This document shows, one piece after another, positions 17,859 through 28,190 of a stretch of 64,000 nt of DNA. Position 1 is the stretch's first letter. The number at the start of each line of letters is the position of its first letter. A program made the translations under genes and the position numbers. The notes under the pieces are model-generated. The model had not been told where the DNA came from. It saw only the letters and a list, made by a program, of their open reading frames with translations, and ran no database searches. The stretch spans positions 434,001 to 498,000 of the forward strand of contig JACKDU010000002.1 in the NCBI GenBank assembly GCA_020633335.1, written 5' to 3'. This DNA comes from Myxococcales bacterium. GTDB taxonomy: Bacteria > Myxococcota_A > Polyangia > Nannocystales > Nannocystaceae.

Positions 17859-18875
17859 CTACTCCACCTCGATCGCGGGCAGCGGCGCCGACTGGCTCCG
17901 GGCGATCGGCTCGGGGACGCCGGCGCCGGTCGAGGCGGCGATCCGGGCGTTGATCTTCTCCTGGAACTCGCGGGCCGAGTCGTGGCCGCGGTACTTCAGG
18001 ATCTGGTTGCGGGCGACGACCTCGATGAGCGCGGCGATGTTGCGACCTGGCCGCAGGGGCATCCGCGCCAGCGGGACGTCGACCCCGAGGATCGGCCAGA
18101 CCTCGTCCTCGGTGCCGAGGCGATCGTAGTCGGCGTCGTGGGCCTCGCTGAGCTCGACCACCACCTCGATCTTCTTGGTGTCGCGGACCGCCGCGACCCC
18201 GAAGAGGCTGGTGATGTTGAGGATCCCCATCCCGCGGATCTCCATGTGGTGCTGGTGGAGCTCGGTCGCCGAGCCCCAGACGGTGTGGGGCGGCCGCACG
18301 GTGACCTCGACGACGTCGTCGGCGACCAGGCGGTGGCCCTTGAGGATCAGATCGAGCGCCGCCTCGCTCTTGCCGACGCCGCTGCGGCCGATGAGGAGGA
18401 GGCCGATCCCGTAGACGTCGACCAGCACCCCGTGGATGTGGGTGCGCGGCGCCATCATCTCCTCGAGGCGGTTGGTGACCACCGTGATCACCGTCGAGCT
18501 CATCTGCGGGCTCCGCATCACCGGCACGCGGTGGCGGCGGGCGGCCTCGAGCAGGAAGTCGGGGGCCTCGAGGCCGCGGGTGATCAGGAGGCCGCAGAGG
18601 CCGCGCCCGCAGAAGGCGTCGAGGCCGGCGATCGCCTGCTCGAGGGGGATGCTGAGGAGGTAGTCGAGCTCGGTGAGGCCGAGGATCTGCAGGCGGTCGG
18701 GGAAGACGTGCTTGACGAAGCCCGAGAGCGCGAGGCCGGCCTTCTGGATCCGCGGCCGCGTGATCTTGCGATCGAGCTCGCCCCAGTCGGAGATGAGGGA
18801 GAGCTCGAGGGTCTCCTGGCAGGCCCGAAAGAGCTGACCCACCTCGACCGTGATCTCGCGCGACATGGGCGCCAC
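17859..18875 (-). CDS. hprK: HPr kinase/phosphorylase
   Basis: This 338-residue enzyme phosphorylates and dephosphorylates the regulatory Ser of HPr. The N-terminal DRTGG-like half is followed by Walker A GRSGVGKS at residues 163-170, GHRLVADDVVEV, and the HprK signature EIRGMGILNITSLFG (about 213-227). The C-terminal GRNIAALIEVVARNQ is also typical. ATGs at residues 1 and 4 are both possible. It is encoded directly after hpf and four bases before rapZ. Confidence 0.95.
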   Translation of the reverse strand: MAPMSREITVEVGQLFRACQETLELSLISDWGELDRKITRPRIQKAGLALSGFVKHVFPDRLQILGLTELDYLLSIPLEQAIAGLDAFCGRGLCGLLITRGLEAPDFLLEAARRHRVPVMRSPQMSSTVITVVTNRLEEMMAPRTHIHGVLVDVYGIGLLLIGRSGVGKSEAALDLILKGHRLVADDVVEVTVRPPHTVWGSATELHQHHMEIRGMGILNITSLFGVAAVRDTKKIEVVVELSEAHDADYDRLGTEDEVWPILGVDVPLARMPLRPGRNIAALIEVVARNQILKYRGHDSAREFQEKINARIAASTGAGVPEPIARSQSAPLPAIEVE

Positions 18876-18915
18876 TCTACACCACCCCCCGCGGCCGCTC
18901 GCGCGGCCCCTCGCC

Positions 18916-19554
18916 TCACTCCGCCGACGCGGGCTCGACCCCGTCGGCGGCCTCGATCAGCCCGTAGGTGTCGTCATCGCGGCGATAGACCACGTTGACG
19001 CCGCCGGTCTCCGCGTTGGTGAAGACGTAGAAGGCCTTGTGGACCAGGTTCATCTGCATCACGGCCTGCTCGACCGTGAGCCGCTCGGTGTCGATCTCCG
19101 AGACCTTGATCACCTTCACTTGCGGGCGCTCGGGGGCGGCCGCGACCTCGGGCCCGGCGGCGGCCTGGGCCTCGGCGGGCTCGACCTCGCCGACCTGCTC
19201 GTCGGTCTCACGCTCGGCGGCCAGGACCCCGAGGCGGACCTTGGCGCTCCGCCCCTCGTGGGCCTTGTGGTGGCGGATCCGATCCTTGTAGCGCCGGACC
19301 TGGCGCTCCATCTTCGCCAGCGCCATGTCGACCGACGAGTACATGTTCTCGGTCGCCTCGGAGGCGTGGAGCTGGAGCCCGTTGCGGAGGACGACCTCGA
19401 CCTCGGCGATGTGATAGATCTTCTCGACCGAGAAGGTGCACGAGATCCTCAGCGGGTCCGCGAAGTAGCGCTTGATCTTCTCGAGGCGCTCCTCGGTGTA
19501 GCCGCGGAGGGCGTTGGAGGACTCCATCTGGCGGAAGACAAAGTGGGTCTGCAT
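18916..19554 (-). CDS. hpf: Ribosome hibernation-promoting factor, long form
   Basis: I start this 212-residue protein at MQTHFVFRQMESSNALRGYT; an upstream in-frame start would overlap rpoN. The N-terminal S30AE domain (about residues 1-105) binds the 30S decoding centre. The C-terminal domain (about 150-205: VIKVSEIDTERLTVEQAVMQ, AFYVFTNAETGGVNVVYRRDD) dimerises ribosomes into 100S particles. An acidic Ala-rich linker joins them. The rpoN-hpf order is common in Proteobacteria. The stop is about 40 bases from the hprK start. Confidence 0.95.
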   Translation of the reverse strand: MQTHFVFRQMESSNALRGYTEERLEKIKRYFADPLRISCTFSVEKIYHIAEVEVVLRNGLQLHASEATENMYSSVDMALAKMERQVRRYKDRIRHHKAHEGRSAKVRLGVLAAERETDEQVGEVEPAEAQAAAGPEVAAAPERPQVKVIKVSEIDTERLTVEQAVMQMNLVHKAFYVFTNAETGGVNVVYRRDDDTYGLIEAADGVEPASAE

Positions 19555-19597
19555 CGTGCTGGCACCTGTGGTCCCGCCGCCTTCGCCCGGCCCTGGG

Positions 19598-21082
19598 CTA
19601 GAAGAGTCGGCGGCGCTTGGAGCTCGAAAGGACGTTGAGTTGCTCACGGTACTTGGCGACCGTGCGCCGGGCGATGTCGATCCCCTCCTTGCGCAGGAGC
19701 TCGACGATCTTCTGATCGCTGTAGGGCTTCGCCGGGTCCTCGTTGTCGATCAACACCTTGATCTTGGTCTTGACCGCCTCCGAGGCCAGCTCGTCCCCGC
19801 CGCGCCGGCTGATCCCCGTGTTGAAGAAGTACTTCAGCTCGAAGATCCCCTGCGGGGTGTGAACGTACTTGTTGGTCGTCACCCGCGACACCGTCGACTC
19901 GTGCATCGAGATGTCCTCGGCGACATCCTTGAGGATCAGCGGCCGGAGGTAGTGGACTCCCTTCTCGAAGAACTCGCGCTGGAACTTGAGGATGCTCTTG
20001 GTGACCTTGACGATCGTCCGCTGCCGCTGCTGGATCGACCGGATCAGCCACTGCGCCGAGCGCAGGCGCTCGGAGATGTACTCCTTGGCCTTGGCGTCGG
20101 AGTGGATCGCCGAGCGGTAGTAGTTTGAGATCTTGAGCTTCGGGAGGCCGTCGTCGTTGAGGGTGACGACGAAGTCGTCGCCGACCTTCTGGATGTACAC
20201 GTCGGGGACGATGTACTGCGGCGACTCCGAGACGTACTCGCGGGCCGGCCGGGGATCGAGGCCCATGATCACCTTGGTCGCCTCGTAGACCTCCTCGAGC
20301 GCCTCGCCGACGTCGCGGGCGATCGCCTGGTAGTTGCGGTTCTCGAGGTTGTGGAGGTGCTTGGCGATGATCGCCAGGACCAGCGGGTCCTCGATCGGGT
20401 GCTCGGGGTGGTTGGCCTGGATCCACAGGCACTCGGCGAGGTTGCGGGCGCCGACCGCCACCGGGTCGAGGAGCTGGACCCGCCGGAGCACCGACTCCAC
20501 CCGCAGCGTCGAGGTCCCGAGGCGGCGGGCGATCTGGGTGACCGAGGTGTCGGCGAGCGAGCCCGAGGCGTTGAGGCAGCGGACGATGTACTCGGCGATC
20601 TCCTCGTCGGCCGGCGAGAAGCTCGACATCCGCACCTGCCAGAGGAGGTGCTCGTCGAGTGTCTCCGGGCGCGAGTGGGTCGCCTCGAGGGAGGGGAGCT
20701 CCTCGGAGTCACCGCCCCCGCCGGCGCCCGGATCGGGCGGCAGGTAGGTGTTGTTCTCGAGGACCGCCTCCCAGTCGAAGTTGTCGCGGTCGGGGACCTC
20801 GCCGACCTTGACCTCGTCGAGCTTGGCGTCGGCCGGCGCCTCGGCCGAGCGCTCCTCCGAGCGCTCGTCGCCGCGCTCGTCGCCGCTCGCGTCCGCGCCC
20901 TCCTCGGCCGAGGAGCCGATCTCCTGGGTGTCCTCGAGGAGCGGGTTCTCGAGGAGCTCATCACGGACCAGGTCGCTGAGCTCGATCCGCGAGAGCTGAA
21001 GCAGCTTGATGGCCTGCTGGAGCTGCGGCGTCATCACCAGCTGCTGGCTCATCCGCAGGTCGGGGCGCATCTGGAGGGCCAT
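19598..21082 (-). CDS. rpoN: RNA polymerase sigma-54 factor
   Basis: The 494-residue protein starts MALQMRPDLRMSQQLVMTPQ, the region I sequence contacted by AAA+ activators; the alternative upstream start adds 36 residues without homology. An acidic region II follows (about 50-125). The core-binding and DNA-binding parts follow, with the HTH at ISMHESTVSRVTTNKY. The RpoN box ARRTVAKYREQL is near the C-terminus. Sigma-54 is heavily used by myxobacteria in development. It heads the PTS cluster. Confidence 0.97.
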   Translation of the reverse strand: MALQMRPDLRMSQQLVMTPQLQQAIKLLQLSRIELSDLVRDELLENPLLEDTQEIGSSAEEGADASGDERGDERSEERSAEAPADAKLDEVKVGEVPDRDNFDWEAVLENNTYLPPDPGAGGGGDSEELPSLEATHSRPETLDEHLLWQVRMSSFSPADEEIAEYIVRCLNASGSLADTSVTQIARRLGTSTLRVESVLRRVQLLDPVAVGARNLAECLWIQANHPEHPIEDPLVLAIIAKHLHNLENRNYQAIARDVGEALEEVYEATKVIMGLDPRPAREYVSESPQYIVPDVYIQKVGDDFVVTLNDDGLPKLKISNYYRSAIHSDAKAKEYISERLRSAQWLIRSIQQRQRTIVKVTKSILKFQREFFEKGVHYLRPLILKDVAEDISMHESTVSRVTTNKYVHTPQGIFELKYFFNTGISRRGGDELASEAVKTKIKVLIDNEDPAKPYSDQKIVELLRKEGIDIARRTVAKYREQLNVLSSSKRRRLF

Positions 21083-21196
21083 CGTCGCTCTTCCTCGCTC
21101 CTCGTAGCCGCCTTCGAGGCTAGGGGTCAGGATACCAGAACCCGGACGTGTTACTAGTGTCGCGGCGGCCGCGCACACATCACCCGACACCGCGAC

Positions 21197-21225
21197 GGGT
21201 CCCTGCCCGCTCGCGCTGCGGACCC
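21197..21225 (-). terminator. Possible hairpin after pyrG
   Basis: GGGTCC at 21197-21202 can pair with GGACCC at 21220-21225 in the 196-base gap between pyrG and rpoN. There is no T-run, so termination is uncertain; the rest of the gap probably carries the rpoN promoter. Confidence 0.3.
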
Positions 21226-21278
21226 CTGCTCCGGTGGCGCCCGGTCCTGCCCCAGAGGTCAGGTGACGCCCGCGCCGC

Positions 21279-22955
<1,677 letters not shown>

Positions 22956-23016
22956 TCACCGACCGGGCGGCGCCGAGGCGGACCGGTCCGATGCAGCGAC
23001 CTCCGCGCGCGACCGG

Positions 23017-24534
23017 CTAGCGGCGCCAGCGGGCGGCCTGGCGCCAGCCCGAGGGGGTCTCGCCCTCCCCGCAGCCGCCGGCCGGCGCGCCCAGGGAGCC
23101 GGCCGCGTGGAAGGCGGCCGCCGCGGCGATCGCCCGCGAGGTCGGCGCGTCGATCTCGGGGCTCTGCAAAAGGTGCGGATGCTCGTCGATGTAGCGGGTC
23201 GAGAAGTGCCCGGCGTTGAAGTCGGCCTCGTCGAGGACCCGGAGGTGGAAGGCGATGTTGGTCTGGATCCCCAGGAGGACGGTCTCGCGGAGCGCCTCCC
23301 GCATCCGCCGGATCGCCGTCGGCCGATCCGGGCCCCAGACCGTGAGCTTGGCGATCATCGGGTCGTAGAAGGAGGAGACCTCGCTGCCGCTGGCGACCGC
23401 CGTGTCGACCCGGATGTTGCCGCCGACCGGCCAGCGGGCGAAGTGCACCGGGCCCGGCGAGGGCAGGAAGCGGACCGGATCCTCGGCGTAGAGGCGGCAC
23501 TCGATCGCGTGGCCGTGGAGCTCGACGTCCTCCTGGGTGTAGCCGAGGGGCTCGCCGGCGGCGACACGGATCTGATCGAGGACGAGATCGCGGTTGCAGG
23601 TCGCCTCGGTCACCGGGTGCTCGACCTGGAGGCGCGTGTTCATCTCGAGGAAGTAGAAGCGCGGCCCCTCCTCGGTCTCCTCGAAGAGGAACTCGACCGT
23701 GCCGGCGCCGCTGTAGCCGACCGCCTTGGCCGCCTTGACCGCGACCTCGCCCATCGCCCGCCGGATCGCCGGGCTCATCTGCGGGCTCGGGCTCGGCGCC
23801 TCCTCGATCACCTTCTGGTGGCGGCGCTGGACCGAGCAGTCGCGCTCGTTGAGGTAGACGGCGTTGCCGTGGTTGTCGGCCATCACCTGGATCTCGACGT
23901 GGCGGGCCCGCATCACCGCCCGCTCCATCAGCATCCGGCCGTCGCCGAAGGCCGCGGTCGCCTCGCGGGTCGCGCCCTCGAAGGCCCGCCGGAGATCCTC
24001 GCGGCGGTGGACGATCCGCATCCCCTTGCCGCCGCCGCCGGCCGACGCCTTGAGCATCACCGGGAAGCCGATCGACTCGGCGGCCGCGAGCGCGTCCTCG
24101 GCCGACTCGAGGTCGTTGACGCCGGGGACCACCGGCACGCCGGCGGCGGCCATCGCCTTGCGCGCCCGGACCTTGTCGCCCATCACGTTCATCGCCTCGG
24201 CGGGCGGGCCGATGAAGACGATCCCGGCCGACGCGCAGGCGTCGACGAAGACCGCGCGCTCGCTGAGGAAGCCGTAGCCCGGATGGATCGCCTCGGCGCC
24301 GGTCGCCCGGGCGGCGGCGATGATCTTCTCGATGCTCAGGTAGCTCTCGCTCGCCGCGGCGCCGCCGAGATGGACCGCCTCGTCAGCGCCGGCGACGTGG
24401 AGACCGCCCCGGTCGGCGTCCGAGTAGACCGCGACGGTGCTGATCCCCTGCTCGGCGCAGGTCTTGAAGACCCGGAGGGCGATCTCACCGCGATTGGCGA
24501 CCAGGATCTTGCGGAACGTCGGCTTGGTCATCAT
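23017..24534 (-). CDS. accC: Biotin carboxylase subunit (acyl-CoA carboxylase)
   Basis: The 505-residue protein opens at tandem ATGs (24534 and 24531) before TKPTFRKILVANRGEIALRV. It shows the biotin carboxylase layout: the N-terminal fold, an ATP-grasp with ASAGGGGKGMRIV, VEIQVMADNHGNAVYL, the HQKVIEEAPSP segment and EMNTRLQVEHPVTE, then the C-terminal domain. There is no BCCP domain, so a partner is needed. The tail past residue about 455 is longer than in E. coli AccC, as in propionyl/acetyl-CoA carboxylase alpha subunits of actinobacterial or myxobacterial type. Confidence 0.9.
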   Translation of the reverse strand: MMTKPTFRKILVANRGEIALRVFKTCAEQGISTVAVYSDADRGGLHVAGADEAVHLGGAAASESYLSIEKIIAAARATGAEAIHPGYGFLSERAVFVDACASAGIVFIGPPAEAMNVMGDKVRARKAMAAAGVPVVPGVNDLESAEDALAAAESIGFPVMLKASAGGGGKGMRIVHRREDLRRAFEGATREATAAFGDGRMLMERAVMRARHVEIQVMADNHGNAVYLNERDCSVQRRHQKVIEEAPSPSPQMSPAIRRAMGEVAVKAAKAVGYSGAGTVEFLFEETEEGPRFYFLEMNTRLQVEHPVTEATCNRDLVLDQIRVAAGEPLGYTQEDVELHGHAIECRLYAEDPVRFLPSPGPVHFARWPVGGNIRVDTAVASGSEVSSFYDPMIAKLTVWGPDRPTAIRRMREALRETVLLGIQTNIAFHLRVLDEADFNAGHFSTRYIDEHPHLLQSPEIDAPTSRAIAAAAAFHAAGSLGAPAGGCGEGETPSGWRQAARWRR

Positions 24535-24694
24535 CGGCCGGGGGATCGGTAGCACAGGCCGGCGAGCATTCGCCAGCGCCGCCGCCCGCGGGCCCGGTCG
24601 GTCCGCCGTCCTCGATCGGCCGCGCGACCGACGGCGGCGGCGGCGGCGGCCACTTCGGCGGCGGCGCACGGCCCACGCACCCCGTGAGCAGGCC

Positions 24695-24734
24695 ACAAAA
24701 CACGACGAGGCCGAGCGCAGGGCCCGGCCTCGTC
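24695..24734 (-). terminator. Rho-independent terminator after rpoZ
   Basis: GACGAGGCCG at 24704-24713 pairs perfectly with CGGCCTCGTC at 24725-24734. On the minus strand the hairpin is followed by GTGTTTTGTG. It lies just after the rpoZ stop, so accC probably has its own promoter in the remaining gap. Confidence 0.65.
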
Positions 24735-24756
24735 AGGAGCTGGGAGCGAGGGTCGC

Positions 24757-25338
24757 TCAATCGTCCGAGTCGTCCTCCGACTCGTCCTCCGACTCGTCCT
24801 CGAGGTCGCCAAGGTCGGAGTCGTCGAGATCCCCGAGGTCCTCGTCGAGATCGTCGCCGCTGTCGAGATCGCCCTCGTCGTCGCTGCTCGACTCGTCCTC
24901 GTCGTCCGAGCTCTCCTCCTCGTCCTCCTCCTCGTCCTCCTCGTCCTCGGAGTCGTCGTCGGTCTTCTCCTTGGGCTTGGTGCCGAGCTTCTCGAGGTCC
25001 GCGGTGAGCTCCTCGATGTCGGCGCCGACCTCCTCGCCCTCGTCGCCCTCGAGGCTGAAGGCCGCCGCGTCGAGGTAGGAGCCGTCGCCGGTGCTCGCCT
25101 TGAGGCGGCTCCGCTGCTCCTCGATGAACTCGACCATCACGCCGTCGACGTCCTCGACGAAGCGGACGTGATCGTCGCCGATCTCGCGGAGCGCCGTGAC
25201 GGCGCTCTTGTTTTCGCACTCGACCAGCGCCCGGCCCTTGCCCTCGAGGAGGGAGCGAGCACGCCGTGACGCGAGGATCGTCAGGGCGAAGCGGTTGGGG
25301 ACGCGTGCGAGGCAGTCTTCGACGGTGACGCGGGCCAT
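24757..25338 (-). CDS. rpoZ: RNA polymerase omega subunit with long acidic C-terminal extension
   Basis: The first 80 residues match omega: MARVTVEDCLARVPNRFAL, then SRRARSLLEGKG and NKSAVTALREI. Omega folds around the beta-prime C-terminus. Here the protein is 193 residues, about twice the usual length. Residues about 95-193 are nearly all Asp, Glu and Ser (DDSEDEEDEEE, SSDDEDESSSDDEGD). The DNA for this tail is built of near-repeats of GTCCTC/TCGTCC triplets. The tail could bind positively charged proteins or mimic DNA, but this is inference. The stop is followed by a strong terminator. Confidence 0.88.
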   Translation of the reverse strand: MARVTVEDCLARVPNRFALTILASRRARSLLEGKGRALVECENKSAVTALREIGDDHVRFVEDVDGVMVEFIEEQRSRLKASTGDGSYLDAAAFSLEGDEGEEVGADIEELTADLEKLGTKPKEKTDDDSEDEEDEEEDEEESSDDEDESSSDDEGDLDSGDDLDEDLGDLDDSDLGDLEDESEDESEDDSDD

Positions 25339-25408
25339 GGGCGGGCGAGTATGGAGAGTCGCGCTCCGCCGCGCAAGCCTATTGAGCGCCCGCGACCTCG
25401 CGCGTCGA

Positions 25409-25843
25409 CTACATCTCGACGAGGAGCTGCTGGCCGCGCTCCCGGAGCTCGATGCTGTCGGCGACCCACTTGATGAAGGCGACGGCGTGCTCGCCGCTGA
25501 AGCGGAAGGCCTCGGCGAGCTCGACCAGCGCCTCCCGCTCGCCCTCGACCAGGCGGCTGTCGGCGAAGGCGGCGCGGACGGCCTGGTAGTAGAGGAAGAT
25601 CCGGGCCTCGCGGTGGGTCACCGAGTGGGCGACCTCGACGAGGTCGCTCGGGTTGGTGAACTCACGGCGGACGAGATCGCGCTCCTCGGGGAGGAGCATC
25701 ATCTGGCCCATCAGCTCCTCGACAAAGTGCCGCTCGCTGTCAGAGACCTGCTCGTCCCTGGACGCCATGATGGCCACCGCGCGGGCGACAGCGACCTGCT
25801 CCTCGGGGGTGATGAGCTCTGCGATCGGAAACTCGAGCATCAC
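25409..25843 (-). CDS. TerB-like helical protein
   Basis: The 144-residue all-helical protein has two similar halves with acidic helix starts: ASRDEQVSDSERHFVEEL (about residues 27-45) and FADSRLVEGEREALVELAE (about 92-112). This is the TerB/YebE-like tellurite-resistance fold, in which such Asp-containing loops bind metal. No ter operon partners are nearby, so tellurite resistance is not implied. The gene lies 70 bases upstream of rpoZ on the same strand. Confidence 0.72.
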   Translation of the reverse strand: MMLEFPIAELITPEEQVAVARAVAIMASRDEQVSDSERHFVEELMGQMMLLPEERDLVRREFTNPSDLVEVAHSVTHREARIFLYYQAVRAAFADSRLVEGEREALVELAEAFRFSGEHAVAFIKWVADSIELRERGQQLLVEM

Positions 25844-26080
25844 TTCTCTCCAGGCCCCAGGCTACCGCAACTCGCCGCCCGCTGACCACCGGCGAGAGCG
25901 CCCCCCGGCGGCGTCTTCGGGCGGCGGCCGGGCGGCCGATGTCCGCCACCGCCCCGGACCGCGGCCAACGGGGCGCGAACGCGGATTTATTCCCGATGCG
26001 TCGCTGCGCCACGTCACCCCGGGCCCGCGGGATCTCTCCCCACGGGCGCGGGCTGGCGGGCGCAGGCCGGCGGACGCGGG

Positions 26081-27742
26081 CTAGCGGGCGCTCAGCTCCG
26101 CGGGGCGGTGGAAGATCTTCCCGGGATCGAGCTCGACCGTCCGCTCGTCGTCGCCGACCGCGAAGCGGATCGAGTGCTCCGCCGGGTCGAAGCCCTCGGG
26201 CAGCGGCACCTTCACGTTGAGGACCGGGTAGTGGGGCCGCACGCTCACCTTGGCGGCCTCCTCGAAGACCTGGCCGCCGACCGTGAAGCGGACAACGTGG
26301 TCGCTCGAGCGCTCGCTCGCGGTCACGTCGTCGAAGCTCCCGGGCACCGTCCACCACTCCTCCTCGCCGTCGGGGGTGATCGCGCCGATCAGCAGGCCGG
26401 GGCCGGGGCCGGGATCGGCGGGCGGGGCCTCGTTCTCCCACGCCGAGAGGGTCCTGATCCGCTCGTAGGTCGCGTTCCACTGCCAGTCCGAGCACCAGGT
26501 CGGCCCGCAATAGGACATGTAGTCCTTGGTCGCGGTCGGGTGGTGGAGGCCGAAGTCGCGGATCCCGAAGCCCCAGACGCCGATGTTGCCGTTGCTGTAG
26601 GGGTAGCTGGGATCGGTGCCCGCGGCCCCGCCGTTCGGGCAGTCGATGTGCCGGCGCCCCTGGGTGTGGCCGATCTCGTGGACGAAGGTCGACGGGGCGG
26701 CCCCCTCCCCGCCGATGCTGTCGAGCTGACCGGCCGCCGCCCGGCCCGACGCGTCGCTCTTGGCGGGGCCGGTGATGTCGGCCGCGAGTCCGACGGTGCA
26801 GCCCGCGTTGATCCCGCCGCCGCCGCCGATGCACTTCCCGCAGCTCTTGAAGCTCCCGTAGTAGTAGACCTCCGGCGGCGCGCCGTCGGCGGCCCGGAGC
26901 TGGCTCATCTCGTTGACCAGCTTGCTGAGGCCGTTCATCGTCCCGAGATCGTAGGTGACCTTGTGCGGCGGGCGAGCGATCAGCTCGATCGACTCGAGCC
27001 CGTTCTGCTCGAAGATCGCGTCCTCGAAGCTCTTGAGGAGCGCCTCGGCGTCGACCACCTCGTTGCAGCCGCCGTAGCTGTAGTCGACCGGGACCAGGAC
27101 GACCCGCATGTTCTGGTAGGAGTCCTCGACGCCGACCAGCGCGTTCGAGCCGTCGTAGGGGAAGATGGGGTTGCCCTCGGGCTCGCTCTCATGGCCGAAC
27201 TCGGTCTCCCAGAGGGAGATCGAGTACTTCACGCCGGGCTGCATGAGGTCGGCCGGGATCCCGAAGAAGGGGCCGCTGGCGACCGCGCTCTCGCGAGAAT
27301 CGGACGAGATCTCGAACTCGTCCTCGAACTCCTCGACGGTGCCGTCGGCCTGGGTGACCTTGAGGACACCTCGGATCGTCCGGGTCACCCAGCCCTCGGG
27401 GACCGTCACGTAGGCCCGGATCAGGGTGTCGCGGCGCGGCGGGATGTAGGCGTTGCGGCCGCTGCCCCCGACCGCGCCGCCGTTGAGGCCGATCGGCACG
27501 GCGACGCCGGGGTTCGCCTCGACCTTGATGATCGAGACGCCGTGCGCCGGGTAGGGCTCGAAGGGGACGCCCGTCGTCGCCTCGGTCGCCACTCCGGTCC
27601 CTTCGGTCGCGCCGCTGGTGCCGGTGGCGAGACCGGTGGTCGCGCTTGCGTTCGAGTCAGAGCCGGAGTCCTTGTCGTCACCACACGCGGAGGCCGAGAG
27701 GGTAAGGACGGTGGAGAGCAGGGGAACAGCTACGCGGCGCAT
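26081..27742 (-). CDS. Secreted metzincin-type metalloprotease lipoprotein
   Basis: The 553-residue protein starts at MRRVAVPLLSTVLTLSASAC; the Cys in SASACGDD is the lipid site. A Ser/Thr/Gly-rich linker follows. The middle holds strand-rich sequence (VSIIKVEANPGVAVPIGLNG). The zinc motif HEIGHTQGRRH lies near residue 350 and fits HExxHxxGxxH of the metzincins; the M66/StcE group is the nearest I can name. MSYCGPTWCSD after it could be the Met-turn. The role is likely extracellular proteolysis. It is divergent from the riboswitch operon. Confidence 0.82.
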   Translation of the reverse strand: MRRVAVPLLSTVLTLSASACGDDKDSGSDSNASATTGLATGTSGATEGTGVATEATTGVPFEPYPAHGVSIIKVEANPGVAVPIGLNGGAVGGSGRNAYIPPRRDTLIRAYVTVPEGWVTRTIRGVLKVTQADGTVEEFEDEFEISSDSRESAVASGPFFGIPADLMQPGVKYSISLWETEFGHESEPEGNPIFPYDGSNALVGVEDSYQNMRVVLVPVDYSYGGCNEVVDAEALLKSFEDAIFEQNGLESIELIARPPHKVTYDLGTMNGLSKLVNEMSQLRAADGAPPEVYYYGSFKSCGKCIGGGGGINAGCTVGLAADITGPAKSDASGRAAAGQLDSIGGEGAAPSTFVHEIGHTQGRRHIDCPNGGAAGTDPSYPYSNGNIGVWGFGIRDFGLHHPTATKDYMSYCGPTWCSDWQWNATYERIRTLSAWENEAPPADPGPGPGLLIGAITPDGEEEWWTVPGSFDDVTASERSSDHVVRFTVGGQVFEEAAKVSVRPHYPVLNVKVPLPEGFDPAEHSIRFAVGDDERTVELDPGKIFHRPAELSAR

Positions 27743-27909
27743 GTCAGATAAGGTAGTTATAATACTTGGACAGCCAACGCTATCGACGAGCGACACAGCG
27801 CGCAGGAATTGACGAGATCTTCCTCACTCGTCGTTCGACGATGCTGACGCGCCGAGCGCCGGTTGACAGGCTCGATCCGCCTGGGTCATATCCGCTCAAC
27901 AACTGAATG

Positions 27910-28077
27910 GCCTGCGGTCACGCCCGAGGACGGCGTGAAAAGAGGGAAGTCGGTGAAGATCCGACGCGGCTCCCGCCACTGTGATCGGTGACGAGGTCTG
28001 CAAAGAGCCACTGGGGGAGAAACCCTGGGAAGGCGCAGACCGAGGATGACCCGAAAGCCAGGAGACCTGCCGCAGGC
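27910..28077 (+). promoter_or_regulatory. Cobalamin (AdoCbl) riboswitch
   Basis: GCCTGCGG at 27910-27917 pairs perfectly with CCGCAGGC at 28070-28077 to close the P1 stem. Inside are the conserved motifs AGGGAAGTCGGTG (about 27943-27955), CCCGCCACTGTGAT (27972 onward), GAGCCACTGG, CTGGGAAGGC and the B12 box GCCAGGAGACCTGCC (about 28057-28071). It lies about 110 bases upstream of a TonB-dependent receptor. High cobalamin should lower expression of the whole operon. Confidence 0.95.
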
Positions 28078-28086
28078 GACCTCGCC

Positions 28087-28180
28087 GCCCCGCTCGATGC
28101 GGGGCGCGGTCCACGGGAGGATGGACCGGAGCGCCCGCGTTCGGCGGGCTCCCGCCTCCCTGGAATTGGTGAGACGGGAG
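28087..28180 (+). promoter_or_regulatory. Expression platform of the riboswitch: hairpins and masked ribosome site
   Basis: Two clear hairpins follow the aptamer: GCCCCGC/GCGGGGC (28087-28093 with 28099-28105) and GGTCCA/TGGACC (28108-28113 with 28122-28127). The ribosome site GGGAG (28176-28180) is complementary to CTCCC at 28156-28160. No T-run is seen, so control of translation by hiding GGGAG is more likely than termination. Confidence 0.45.
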
Positions 28181-28190
28181 CGAACTCGCC

